DNA from: DATBGO01 sp963840095
Lineage (GTDB): Bacteria > Actinomycetota > Actinomycetes > Streptosporangiales > Streptosporangiaceae
Direction: 5' to 3'
DNA: 64,000 bases
NCBI GenBank assembly: GCA_963840095.1
Contig: CAWIXN010000014.1
Coordinates: 124,001 to 188,000, forward strand
The notes under the pieces were generated by a model. The model saw only the letters and a list, made by a program, of their open reading frames with translations. It was not told where the DNA came from and made no database searches. Positions 26,072-34,185 of this stretch are shown one piece after another (the stretch's first letter is position 1; the number at the start of each line of letters is the position of its first letter). The translations under genes and the position numbers were made by a program.

Positions 26072-27744
26072 ATGAATCCGCTGTACCGCGTGGCCGGCCG
26101 GGTGCTCGATCGCGCCATCGGCCTTCCCCCGTCGGCTGCGCCGTACGCGGTGCGGCGCGACGTCGCGACGGCCATGCCCGACGGCGTGGTCCTGCTCGGT
26201 GATCATTACCAGCCTGACGGGCCTGAGCGGCCGCTTCCCGTGGTGCTGATCCGCTCGCCGTACGGCCGGGCGGGTTTCGTCGGCAGCCTGTTTGCCGCGC
26301 CCCTGGCCCGCCGGGGCTTCCAGGTATTCATCCAGAGCACCCGGGGGACGTTCGGATCGGGCGGCCAGTTCCGGCCATTCATGTCCGAACGCGAGGACGG
26401 CCTGGCCACCCTGGCGTGGTTGCGCGATCAGCCGTGGTGTGACGGCCAGGTCTCGATGACCGGCGCCAGCTATCTCGGCCACACGCAATGGGCCATCGCG
26501 CCGTATGCCGATCCGCCGCTGCGGTCAGTCTCGCTCAATGTCACCACCGCGAAGATGACCGCCGCTTTCTACAATCACGGCGTGCCTGGTCTCCAGAGCG
26601 CGCTGACCTGGACGGGGATCATCGGCAAGCAGGAACGGGGCGCGTTGCATGTCATCCCGGGCCCGCGTCAGCTGGCCAGGATGAAACGAGCGTTGCGTCG
26701 GGTCCCGCTGCAGGCCGCCGACGTCAGCGTGGCGGGCGCGCCGGTCGCCTTCTGGCGCGACTTCGTCGGGCATGCCGCGCCGGGTGACGAGTTCTGGGCC
26801 AGCGCCGATCATGACGGCGCCGACCTGAGCCGGCTCCGCCGGTCAGCATGGTGACTGGCTGGTGGGACCTCTTCCTGCCCCGGCAGCTACGCGACTACGC
26901 GGCGATCAGGGCGGCCGGCGTCACGGCGCAGCTTATTGTCGGGCCCTGGCTGCATGGCGAGCATGGCGAGACGAAGGCCATAGCTCGCCAGGACATTGCC
27001 TGGCTGGACCACCATCTGTGCGGTGGCCCGCCGCCGCCCGGCCCGCCGGTGCGGGTCTTCCTCCAGCAGGCCGGCCACTGGCTCGACTTCGAGGAGTGGC
27101 CGCCGCGGGCCGCCGTGGAGACCGCCTACTACCTGCGCGCCGCGGGCGGCCTCAGCCCGGAAGCCGAACCCGGTGACGCCGCGCCAGACACCTTCGTCTA
27201 CGATCCTGCGAACCCGACGCCGTCAGCTGGCGGACCCCTCCTCCTGGCGCCGGGCAAGCAGGTCGATAACGCCGCGATCGAAGCCCGGCCTGATGTCCTG
27301 ACCTTTACCACCGACCCGTTTCGCGCCGACCTGGACCTGGTCGGGCCGGTCCGGGCCCGTATCTTCGCGCGCACCGGCCGCCAGCACGCCGACCTTTTCG
27401 TCAAGGTCTGTGACGTCGACCTCAAGGGCGTGTCCCGCAACGTCGTGGACGGCATCCGGCGGCTCTCGCCGCAGACCGTACCCGCTCCCGATGTCCAGGT
27501 CGGGGACGACGAGGTGCTGGCGGTGGACGTCGAGCTCTATCCGACGGGCTACCGGATCAGGGCCGGGCACCGGATCCGCGTGCAGGTCAGCGGGAGCTCT
27601 TTCCCGCGTTATGCCCGCAACTTCGGCACCCCGGAGCCATTCGCCGTGGCGGTCCGTGCCCTGCGGTGCCGGTTCGAGATCTATCACGATTCCCGGCACC
27701 GTTCGTGTCTGGAACTGCCGGTCCTGCCGGGCCCGGTGCCGTGA
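26072..27744 (+). pseudogene. CocE/NonD-family (X-Pro dipeptidyl-peptidase S15-like) hydrolase split by a frameshift
   Basis: Two consecutive frames make one S15/CocE-type hydrolase. Frame one (26072-26854) has the N-terminal alpha/beta-hydrolase part: LPVVLIRSPYGRAGF, the oxyanion-region STRGTFGSGG, WCDGQVSMTGASYLGH with the nucleophile serine, and ends DLSRLRRSAW. Frame two (from about 26840) continues with VSMVTGWWDLFLPRQLRDYA, the acid residue, GPWLHGEHGE with the histidine, and the C-terminal jelly-roll domain to 27744. A single-base loss near 26838-26846 separates them. All catalytic parts are intact, so the event is recent or is a sequencing error. Confidence 0.8.
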
Positions 27745-27805
27745 TGAGGCTATTTCGTCACGGGCGGGACCGCCTGGCCATCCGCGGGCCGCGGCCAGCT
27801 TCTGC

Positions 27806-28022
27806 TCAGCGGCCGTTAGCGTTAGCGGCCTGGCCTGGCATCCCGATCCCCTCAGCCTGAGCGATCGCAGCGGCCTCGGTGCGGCTGGCCGCCCCGAGCT
27901 TGGCCAGGATGTTCGGCTGACCAGCGCGAAGGCCGGCCCGCGACGGCCTGATCCAGCAGCCCGGCCAGGCGGCTGATCTCGGCTGACCTGCCGACCAGCT
28001 CGTCGGCCAGGGGAGACAGCAT
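27806..28022 (-). pseudogene. LuxR/MalT-type regulator reduced to its two ends by an internal deletion
   Basis: From an ATG at 28022 the frame reads MLSPLADELVGRSAEISRLA then GLLDQAVAGRP, the N-terminal start of an AAA/LuxR-type regulator (VGRxxEIxxL before Walker A). After a junction near 27920 a different frame reads NILAKLGAASRTEAAAIA, which is the C-terminal recognition helix of a LuxR HTH, ending at a TGA at 27806. The whole centre, normally 700-900 residues, is missing. This is a deletion scar. Confidence 0.7.
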
Positions 28023-28110
28023 GGGCCGATTATCTCAGCCCGGGCCCCCGTGTCCCGGCGTCCGCGCGAGCGCTGTCAGCGCAAGCGCCGAATGCTAATC
28101 GAGCTATATC

Positions 28111-28151
28111 TTGTCTATCAGCCCGAGCTGACATACGCTATCGATATATCG
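28111..28151 (+). promoter_or_regulatory. candidate promoter and operator for the PadR-DUF1707 unit
   Basis: A -35-like TTGTCT (28111-28116), 17 bases, then a -10-like TACGCT (28134-28139). Two bases further on lies a perfect 10-base palindrome CGATATATCG (28142-28151) in an AT-rich patch, where a bound PadR dimer would block transcription. The PadR start codon is 36 bases beyond it. Confidence 0.4.
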
Positions 28152-28187
28152 TGATCGTATCGCGAACATGGCGGGCGGGAGTGCGGG

Positions 28188-28904
28188 ATGGCGACAGCAG
28201 GTTCGTGGGCCGGGGACTTCGATCCTCGCCTCTTCGACAAGTTCAGCTGCCTGAGCGACTTGCTCAGCCACCTCCACTGCGCCGTCGGCTGGATGTCGGC
28301 CTCCGGCGGCAGGGGCCCGCGCGGCGGGCCGTGGGAGGCTGGTTTCGGAAGGGCGCGAGGTCAGAGACAGTGGGGTGGCGTTGGCGGGCCGCCGGGGGCC
28401 TGGTGGCCTGGGGCGCCGGGCCCGGTACGGGGCCCGAAGGCGGGCCGGGGTGACGTACGGGCGGCCATCCTCGCGGTGCTTATAGAAGGCCCGCGCAACG
28501 GTTACCAGATCATGTCCGATATCCAGGAGCGCAGCGGCGGCGCCTGGCGGCCCAGCCCTGGCGCGGTCTATCCGGCCCTGTCCCTGCTCGCGGATGAGGG
28601 CCTGATCGAGGGCGAGGAGTCCGGCGGCCGGCGCACGTTCAGTCTCACCGACGCGGGCCGCGCCTATGTTGAGCAGAATCCCGAGATGGCTCGCGGCGCC
28701 TGGGAATCGACCGACCAGCAGGAAGCCTGGCAGATGCCTGGCCTGTTCACCGTGGCCGCCAGGCTCGGGGGCAGCATCGTCCAGGTAGCTCACGGAGGCA
28801 CGCCCGAGCAGGTTCACGCCGCAGAACGGCTGCTTGAGCAGACCCGGCGCAGGCTCTACCAGATCCTGGCCGATGACATGAGCGGCGAGCAGGACGAAGA
28901 GTAG
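28188..28904 (+). CDS. PadR-family transcriptional regulator
   Basis: A 238-residue protein with a long Gly/Trp/Pro-rich N-terminal extension of about 85 residues followed by a PadR winged-helix domain. It reads RGDVRAAILAVLIEGPRNGY, QIMSDIQERSGGAWRPSPGA, VYPALSLLADEGLIEGEESG, then GRRTFSLTDAGRAYVEQN. A C-terminal dimerisation helix follows with LLEQTRRRLYQILADDM. PadR proteins usually repress a neighbouring gene. Start ATG 28188 follows GCGGGAGTGCGGG. The next gene, a DUF1707 membrane protein, starts 15 bases after its stop, so it is the obvious target and partner. The glycine-rich extension is unusual for the family. Confidence 0.9.
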   Translation: MATAGSWAGDFDPRLFDKFSCLSDLLSHLHCAVGWMSASGGRGPRGGPWEAGFGRARGQRQWGGVGGPPGAWWPGAPGPVRGPKAGRGDVRAAILAVLIEGPRNGYQIMSDIQERSGGAWRPSPGAVYPALSLLADEGLIEGEESGGRRTFSLTDAGRAYVEQNPEMARGAWESTDQQEAWQMPGLFTVAARLGGSIVQVAHGGTPEQVHAAERLLEQTRRRLYQILADDMSGEQDEE

Positions 28905-28919
28905 AAGGCGAGTAGAGCC

Positions 28920-29420
28920 ATGGATGATAGCTTCCGGACTTCGGACGCAGACCGGGATCGGGTCGCTGCACTGCTGCGCGACCATTTCGCTGAGGGCCGC
29001 CTCACTCCCGAGGAACTGGATGAGCGGCTGACCGCGACGCTCAACGCCAAGACCTTCGGTGACCTGCGGCGTGTCCTGGCCGACCTGCCCGGGCCCGCGC
29101 CCGTGCCGCTTCAGGCTGAGCGGGCCCGGCCGCAGGCTGCTCCGGTCTGGATAACGGCCCGCCGCAGGCCGCGGCTGTTGCCGCTGGCGGCGCTGGCGCT
29201 GATTGCCGCGCTGCTTATTCCGGGGGCCGGCTGGTTCTTCCTGGCGTTCCTCCAGGTTGTCCTGCTGCTGTGGCTGGCGGCCTGCCTGGCTGGTGTCTTC
29301 GTGGCGGCCGGGTTCTACCGCCGGATGCGCCGCGGCGGGTGGTCCGGCCATAGCCATTACCACCGTGGGCGCTGGCCGGGCAGCCCCACGTACTACCAGT
29401 ACGGCTACTGGCGGTCGTGA
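28920..29420 (+). CDS. DUF1707 membrane protein
   Basis: A 166-residue protein beginning with a DUF1707 domain: SFRTSDADRDRVAALLRDHF, then EGRLTPEELDERLTATLNAK. It continues with two hydrophobic segments (LLPLAALALIAALLIPGAGW and FLAFLQVVLLLWLAACLAG) and a Tyr/Gly/His-rich tail. DUF1707 resembles SHOCT-like oligomerisation segments and is common in actinobacterial membrane proteins linked to stress regulators. It forms an operon with the PadR gene 15 bases upstream. The function is unknown; membrane location is clear. Confidence 0.85.
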   Translation: MDDSFRTSDADRDRVAALLRDHFAEGRLTPEELDERLTATLNAKTFGDLRRVLADLPGPAPVPLQAERARPQAAPVWITARRRPRLLPLAALALIAALLIPGAGWFFLAFLQVVLLLWLAACLAGVFVAAGFYRRMRRGGWSGHSHYHRGRWPGSPTYYQYGYWRS

Positions 29421-29435
29421 CCGAGGTCTTTCGGC

Positions 29436-29498
29436 CCGGGCGCACGGAAAGCCGGGCGCACGGAAAGCCGGGCGCACGGAAAGCCGGGCGCACGGAAA
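29436..29498. repeat. 16-bp tandem repeat, four copies
   Basis: The unit CCGGGCGCACGGAAAG is repeated four times head to tail with a change only in the last copy. It lies just after the DUF1707 stop and outside any gene. Confidence 0.85.
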
Positions 29499-29521
29499 TA
29501 GGCCGGTCGCCGATCGTCAGC

Positions 29522-29576
29522 CATGATCCCGGTTGTTAGGGGGTGCGCACGCACCCCTAATCCACCGTGATCATGA
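29522..29576. repeat. REP-like palindromic element, copy 2
   Basis: Outer arms CATGATCCCGG and CCACCGTGATCATGA resemble those of the element at 19348-19403 with one changed base in the left arm. The centre carries a second hairpin (TTAGGGGGTGCG against CGCACCCCTAA with a one-base bulge, 29536-29560). Its position just beyond the DUF1707 gene and tandem repeats also suits a terminator. Confidence 0.6.
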
Positions 29577-29599
29577 AAGTACGCCGTCTGATCGCGACG

Positions 29600-29671
29600 G
29601 GCGGTATGGCCCGGCCAGCGGCGGGCGGTATGGCCCGGCCAGCGGCGGGCGGTATGGCCCGGCCAGCGGCG
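29600..29671. repeat. 24-bp tandem repeat, three copies
   Basis: GGTATGGC recurs at 29603, 29627 and 29651 in a 24-base unit rich in GGCCCGGCCAGC. The period is a multiple of three, so a plus-strand frame reads GGMARPAA three times, but that frame has no convincing start or domain and I do not call it a gene. Nothing else is seen up to the response-regulator gene. Confidence 0.8.
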
Positions 29672-29866
29672 GCTGGGCTTGAAGGCACTGTGGCATCTGC
29701 CGCGGCTACTCACTGGACCCTTTCAGAGGACCTTCATAGCAGCGATCAGGTCTTCGTTCAGGCCGAGCGCTGATGCTCGAGAAGTAATCCTGACCTCCTG
29801 ACAATCCCGCGGAGCCGCGCGGCGCCACCAGCGGCAGTATCGGGAGCGAGCATTAGGGAATCCGAT

Positions 29867-30250
29867 ATGAACTGCATACTTGTCGCCGAAGGTAACCCGC
29901 TCAGCTTCCGGTTCCTGGCCAGGGGCCTGCAGGCGGCGGGCTATGTCACAGCGCAGGCGACCGACGGTGAGGCGGCGCTGAGGATGGCGGGGTCGGGCCT
30001 GTTCGACCTCATGCTGATGGACCTCGGGCTGCCCGGGCGGGACAGCCTTGAGGTGCTGGCTGAACTGCGCCGCCAGCGCAGTCGGCTGCCCGTCATCGTG
30101 CTGAGCGCCTGGAACTCGCCCGCGGAGACCGTGGCCGCGCTTGAGGCCGGCGCGGACGACTGCATGAGCAAGCCCTACCAGTTCGCCGAGCTGCTCGCCC
30201 GGGTCCGGGCCAGGCTGCGGCGACGGCCCGCGCGTGCGGCGGCCGGATGA
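29867..30250 (+). CDS. stand-alone response-regulator receiver domain
   Basis: A 127-residue CheY-like domain. The phospho-acceptor Asp is in FDLMLMDLGLPG, the Thr/Ser position is in VIVLSAW and the conserved Lys in DCMSKPYQFAELL. The first acidic pocket, usually a pair of aspartates, is replaced by AEGN, so metal binding may be weak. The C-terminus LLARVRARLRRR is the linker that in OmpR-type regulators leads into a DNA-binding domain, but a stop follows. It is thus either a single-domain receiver or the stump of an OmpR-type regulator. Its 3' end overlaps the convergent gene by 76 bases. No kinase gene is close. Confidence 0.85.
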   Translation: MNCILVAEGNPLSFRFLARGLQAAGYVTAQATDGEAALRMAGSGLFDLMLMDLGLPGRDSLEVLAELRRQRSRLPVIVLSAWNSPAETVAALEAGADDCMSKPYQFAELLARVRARLRRRPARAAAG

Positions 30251-30813
30251 GCTGCCCGGCCTCCATCCAGCTCGGGCCGAGGGCCGGCAACGGGCGCCTG
30301 GAGTTCGACCAGGCTAGGCCCGAGATCGCCTGAAGGGCCGAGATAGAGCTCCCGGTGGTAGCCGACCGGCCGGTACCTGTGGTCCTCGATCCAGCCGGCC
30401 AGGATCAGCAGGCTCTGGGTGAGATCGCCGGTGGTGCCGCGATGGATGATCGTGGCTGCGCGGCGGATCGGGGTGAGGTTGACGATCGCGAAACCACGAC
30501 CCGGACGCGAGTAGCCCGAGATGGGTAGCGCCGCATGCACGATCACTTCATCGCTGGGCTCGGCGGGATCCTCGTAGTACGCAATGGCGGGACTGGCGGC
30601 CTGCCGGACACCGGCGGCGGCCAGCCGGCGGGATAGCTCCGGGTAGAGCAGCTGAAGGGTCGGCTCGATGTCCTGGCGGCCGTAGCTGTCGACGCTGGCG
30701 GTCAGTTCCGCGACGCGCAGCGGGCCGACTTCCTTGACGATCACATGCTCGCTGCTCAGGGTATTCCTCGCGATTCGCTGGGTTCCGGGGGGGCCGACTT
30801 GCGTCAGCGGCAT
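30175..30813 (-). CDS. GyrI/AraC effector-binding-like domain protein
   Basis: A protein of about 212 residues with the GyrI-like small-molecule-binding fold: VIVKEVGPLRVAELTASVDS, then a central AIAYYEDPAEPSDEVIVHAA strand pair and GRGFAIVNLTPIRRAATIIH. The terminal 40 residues are Arg/Ala-rich and overlap the convergent receiver gene by 76 bases; they look like read-through past the true domain end. A promoter-like pair overlaps codons upstream of 30813, so I use ATG 30813 (MPLTQVG) rather than the longer frame from 30888. It could bind a drug-like ligand or regulate as a sensor; there is no HTH. Confidence 0.7.
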   Translation of the reverse strand: MPLTQVGPPGTQRIARNTLSSEHVIVKEVGPLRVAELTASVDSYGRQDIEPTLQLLYPELSRRLAAAGVRQAASPAIAYYEDPAEPSDEVIVHAALPISGYSRPGRGFAIVNLTPIRRAATIIHRGTTGDLTQSLLILAGWIEDHRYRPVGYHRELYLGPSGDLGPSLVELQAPVAGPRPELDGGRAAHPAAARAGRRRSLARTRASSSANW

Positions 30814-30874
30814 CAGGACGCCGGGCTGAGCCCGGCGGTAGTTCTGGGTCGGGCGGTTCGTGACTGGTAAGTTA

Positions 30875-30902
30875 TTTTTACAGGTCACGCATGACTAGTC
30901 AA
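30875..30902 (-). promoter_or_regulatory. candidate promoter of the GyrI-like gene
   Basis: On the minus strand TTGACT (30897-30902) is followed after 16 bases by TAAAAA (30875-30880) in an AT-rich stretch, a good match to a vegetative promoter. The -35 falls in GACTAGTC, a palindrome, which could be an operator. Confidence 0.5.
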
Positions 30903-31063
30903 GCCGTTTGAGTGGTCACATCCCCGCAGGTGAGCGGTGCGCGGGCCGACCGGAGTGCGCCTGATATTTGACGTCATGCCGGGCTGCGCCCCTGCCGCAG
31001 CGATGAGGACCCGCCAGGACGGCGGTATCTGCGCGCGGGCCCGACGGTGATGACCGGGTTGGC

Positions 31064-31963
31064 CTAGTGGACTGACCCGGTAGGAAGCTGCCAGTGCTGC
31101 CAGCCAGGGTGGACCGCGAAGTAGCGTGACGGGCCGGGGGGCCGGGCGGCCAGGCGCTCTCGCGGGCAGAGGGCCGTGGCCGGGACGGGTTCCCACCAGG
31201 GCTCGCGGCGCAGCAGGCGGCTGAAGAGCTCCTGCTGGCCGCCCGCGGGGCCGAGCACGAGCTGGGCGGGGGCCTGCTGATCGGCTCGCTGCCATCGGAA
31301 ATCCCCGGACAGCCGCAGCGACGTGCCGCGATTCGGCAGCGCGGCGTGCGAGGTAAGGCAGTGGAACACCAGAACGTCCTGCGCCCGGTAGTCCGTGGTG
31401 GCCCAGCCGCGCTCATGCGGGCCGAGCAGCCGGGGACGCTCCGGTGGCCCGAGATGACTTCCGGGACGTACCGCCAGGCCGCCCAGCCCGACCGGTATGT
31501 CCATCAGCGGCACCCAGGTCGTCAGCATGTCCTGAACCCCGGTCACCGCATAGTCCTGGTGGACAAACCGCCCGCGTGTCAGGCCAGGCGGTCGCTCAGG
31601 GTAGACGGCGCGCAGGACCTTCACCGGGTAGGAGAAGGCCCGCGGGCCCAGGATCATCCTGATCAGGCGGCGCTGCTCCGCCAGGTACGGGATCCGGTTG
31701 AAGGCCGGGCTGGCCAGGGCCGCGCGGAACGCCGGATCGGCGAGCGCCGCACGGAAATCGAGCGCGCGCCGGTCAGCCGATCCGGTCCCGCCTGCCGACA
31801 CCCAGCCGCCCCGCCGGAGCTCAGCGAGCACGCTGTCCGCCGCCGCCTGTATCTGCGTGGCTGGCAGCAGGCCGCGGAAGAACAGGTAACCGTCTTCGGC
31901 GAGCCGCCGGCGCAGCGCGGCCGGATCATTCCGGAGGGCACTGGCGTCCACTAGCTCCTCCAC
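31064..31963 (-). CDS. phytanoyl-CoA dioxygenase (PhyH) family protein
   Basis: A protein of about 299 residues of the Fe(II)/2-oxoglutarate PhyH family. The first iron ligands are in GRFVHQDYAVTG (H-x-D), the distal His is in FHCLTSHAALPN and the 2-oxoglutarate arginine in GTSLRLSGDF. The N-terminal part reads LRRRLAEDGYLFFRGLLPA, the typical entry strand of the family. It would hydroxylate an unidentified small substrate. GTG 31963 is used; GTG 31951 has GGAGGAG close before it and is the alternative. A 100-base gap separates it from the GyrI-like gene region. Confidence 0.85.
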   Translation of the reverse strand: MEELVDASALRNDPAALRRRLAEDGYLFFRGLLPATQIQAAADSVLAELRRGGWVSAGGTGSADRRALDFRAALADPAFRAALASPAFNRIPYLAEQRRLIRMILGPRAFSYPVKVLRAVYPERPPGLTRGRFVHQDYAVTGVQDMLTTWVPLMDIPVGLGGLAVRPGSHLGPPERPRLLGPHERGWATTDYRAQDVLVFHCLTSHAALPNRGTSLRLSGDFRWQRADQQAPAQLVLGPAGGQQELFSRLLRREPWWEPVPATALCPRERLAARPPGPSRYFAVHPGWQHWQLPTGSVH

Positions 31964-32221
31964 GGATCCACGATAGGTCAGGCACAATAAGGTCGCGGCT
32001 CGCGATGTCCGTGACCCGGCCTGGATCCGGAGGCGCTGGCGGCGCCTCGGCCGCATTGCCCTCCTGAGGCTCCCGGCTGCGCGCTGCGACCTTCGGTCCC
32101 ATCTCGGGGATTCAGGTTAACGGGAGCTGCGGGCCAGCCGCCGGACTCGGCAGTTAGCCGACCTCCTACGGCCCGCTAAGGTGGTCGCGGGCCAGCAGGG
32201 CTCCGCAGGGCGGAGGCAGTA

Positions 32222-33082
32222 ATGAGCGGGACCACCGGCGGCGCCAACGGAACCTCAGGCAACGGCGAGCCTCCTGCGGGAATCGGCGAGCCTCCTGCGG
32301 GAATCGGAGAGCGTCCTGCGGGAATCGGAGAGCGGCCTGCGGGAATCGGAGAGCCTCCTGCGGGAATCGGAGAGCGGCCTGCGGGAATCGGAGAGCCTCC
32401 TGCGGGAATCGGAGAGCCTCCTGCGAGTGTCGGAGAGCCGACTGCGGGCGCCGGAGAGCCTGTCGCGGGCATCAGGGCGTCGGACGCCGAGCGCGATGCG
32501 ACAGTCGAGCGGCTGACGGCGGCCACCGGGGAGGGGCGGCTGACTCTGGAGGAGTTCAGCCAGCGGATGGATCGCGCCACGTCGGCCAGGACCCGCGCTG
32601 AACTCGACCGCCTGGTGGCCGATCTCCCCGCGGACACCGGCACGGCCCCGACCGCGGTCGCCGAGCGTGACACTGGCGGCCCGTCCTGGCACGTGTCACC
32701 AATCGGCGGGCTGAGAGCGACCGGGCCGTGGCGGATGGATCGCCATGTCGTCGTGATCAGCATCGTCGGCGGGACCCGGCTTGACCTGAGCGAGGCCGAG
32801 CTGGCCGCCCCGGAGGTGACCCTGACCAAGGTGTCGCTGGTGGGAGGAGTCCGGGTCAGGGTTCCTACCGGGATCCGGGTCGAGGTGTCGGGCTTCAGCC
32901 TGATCGGCGGCACCAGGGTGGAAGCCGGGCCAGAGCCGGGACCCGGGGCGCCGACCGTGCACATCCGCGCGTTCTCTCTGGTCGGCGGGGTCCGTATCCG
33001 TCGCAGCGGGTCGGACCCGTCGGCATGGGCGGATCAGCAATCCCACCGGCGGTCGCGGCGCGATAGACCGGCGCGCTTCTGA
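32222..33082 (+). CDS. DUF1707 protein with N-terminal heptapeptide repeats and LiaF-like C-terminus
   Basis: A 286-residue protein in three parts: residues 15-84 are ten copies of a seven-residue unit GE(P/R)PAGI; residues 85-150 are a DUF1707 domain (IRASDAERDATVERLTAATG, EGRLTLEEFSQRMDRATSAR); and from 165 a beta-rich C-terminus with repeated VGG turns (ISIVGGTRLDLSEAEL, SLVGGVRVRVPTGI, FSLIGGTRVEAG, FSLVGGVRIRR) resembling the DUF2154/LiaF C-terminal domain. It has no transmembrane helix. LiaF-type domains associate with cell-envelope stress sensing. Start ATG 32222. A short direct repeat copies the end of the gene (33073-33087 and 33109-33123). Confidence 0.85.
   Translation: MSGTTGGANGTSGNGEPPAGIGEPPAGIGERPAGIGERPAGIGEPPAGIGERPAGIGEPPAGIGEPPASVGEPTAGAGEPVAGIRASDAERDATVERLTAATGEGRLTLEEFSQRMDRATSARTRAELDRLVADLPADTGTAPTAVAERDTGGPSWHVSPIGGLRATGPWRMDRHVVVISIVGGTRLDLSEAELAAPEVTLTKVSLVGGVRVRVPTGIRVEVSGFSLIGGTRVEAGPEPGPGAPTVHIRAFSLVGGVRIRRSGSDPSAWADQQSHRRSRRDRPARF
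32264..32473 (+). repeat. 21-bp in-frame tandem repeat array
   Basis: Ten copies of a 21-base unit encoding GE(P/R)PAGI; the first eight are nearly identical in DNA and the last ones diverge (GEPPASV, GEPTAGA, GEPVAGI). The lower divergence at the 5' end indicates recent expansion there. Confidence 0.9.
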
Positions 33083-33138
33083 CGTCCGGTCGCGGCGGGC
33101 AGGCCGACGCGCTTCTGACGTCCAGGCCAGTATCGCTA

Positions 33139-33158
33139 ATATGACAGCACTGTTGTAT
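33139..33158. promoter_or_regulatory. candidate MarR operator upstream of pip
   Basis: ATATGACAGCACTGTTGTAT is the reverse complement of the palindrome at 34273-34292 apart from a single internal change and the edge base. A TAATAT (33137-33142) with a TTCTGA 18 bases upstream could be the promoter it covers. It sits 74 bases before the pip start. Confidence 0.6.
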
Positions 33159-33231
33159 TAAGCGGCTGCCGTCGAGCGCGGCGCCGTCCACTCTGCTGGC
33201 TTCTACGCCGCAGCCAGGACGAGGAGACGTC

Positions 33232-34185
33232 ATGCCCGCCCGCTATCCGGAGATTGAGCCATCCGACCAGGGCATGCTCGATGTCGGCGACGGCGACCTT
33301 ATGTACTGGGAGACTTGCGGCAGCCCGGACGGCAAGCCCGCGGTGGTTCTGCACGGCGGGCCCGGCTCCGGCTGCACGGCGGGGATGCGCAGGTGGTTCG
33401 ACCCAGCTGCCTACCGGATCGTGCTCTTTGACCAGCGCGGCTGCGGGCGGAGCAGGCCGCATGCCAGCGACCCGGCGGTGAGCCTGGCTGCCAACACCAC
33501 CGCGCACCTGATCGCCGACATCGAGCGGCTGCGCAGGCACCTGGAAATCGAGCGCTGGCTGGTCTTCGGCGGTTCCTGGGGCTGCGTCCTGGGGCTCGCC
33601 TACGCCGAGCGGCACCCAGAGCAGGTCACCGAGATGGTGCTGACCGGCCTGGCCACCGGTCGGCAGGCCGAGGTCGAGCTGCTCACCCGGGGGCTCGGGC
33701 GGCTGTTCCCCGTCGACTGGGCCCGGTTCCGCGATGGCGTCCCCGAGCAAGATCGCGGTGGCAGGCTGGCCGCAGCCTATGCCCGGCGGCTGGCCGATCC
33801 CGATCCGGAGGTGCGCGCCGCCGCCGCGCGGAGCTGGTGCGGCTGGGAGGAAACGATCGTGCCGACATCCCCGCGGCCGGATCCCCGGTATGGACAGGCT
33901 GAGTTCCGGATGGGCTTCGCCCGCCTGGTCACTCATTACTGGAGCAACCACCATTTCCTCGACGACGGCGTTCTGCTGCGCGAGGCGGACCGCCTGGCGG
34001 GCATCCCGGCCACGCTCGTGCAGGGCAGCCTGGACCTGGCCAACCTGCTTGGCACTCCCTGGCTGCTCGCCAGCGCCTGGCCAGGCAGCGAGCTGATGCT
34101 TATCGACGAGACCGGCCACGGTGGCAGCCCGGCCATGTCATCGGCACTGGTCGCCGCCACTGATCGCCTCGCCAGGCGCACCTAG
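33232..34185 (+). CDS. pip: proline iminopeptidase, S33 family
   Basis: A 317-residue alpha/beta hydrolase that removes N-terminal proline from peptides. It shows the S33 signatures: oxyanion region VVLHGGPGSGCTAG, the DQRGCGRSRPH motif, nucleophile GGSWG near residue 110, the acid in GSLDL and the histidine in DETGHGGSP. In place of the GRYD motif, GSLDL is present near residue 265. Start ATG 33232. It is preceded by the same palindrome that covers the promoter of the marR gene downstream, which suggests MarR control. The gene and marR are parallel but 114 bases apart with a second operator between. Confidence 0.9.
   Translation: MPARYPEIEPSDQGMLDVGDGDLMYWETCGSPDGKPAVVLHGGPGSGCTAGMRRWFDPAAYRIVLFDQRGCGRSRPHASDPAVSLAANTTAHLIADIERLRRHLEIERWLVFGGSWGCVLGLAYAERHPEQVTEMVLTGLATGRQAEVELLTRGLGRLFPVDWARFRDGVPEQDRGGRLAAAYARRLADPDPEVRAAAARSWCGWEETIVPTSPRPDPRYGQAEFRMGFARLVTHYWSNHHFLDDGVLLREADRLAGIPATLVQGSLDLANLLGTPWLLASAWPGSELMLIDETGHGGSPAMSSALVAATDRLARRT

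Noticed and set aside
29436..29671. CRISPR-like repeat cluster
   Set aside because: Units are contiguous tandem repeats without unique spacers, and no cas gene is present.
29567..29773. 68-codon frame with GGMARPAA repeats
   Set aside because: No ribosome site, no domain, and the residues come from a tandem repeat; treated as a repeat only.
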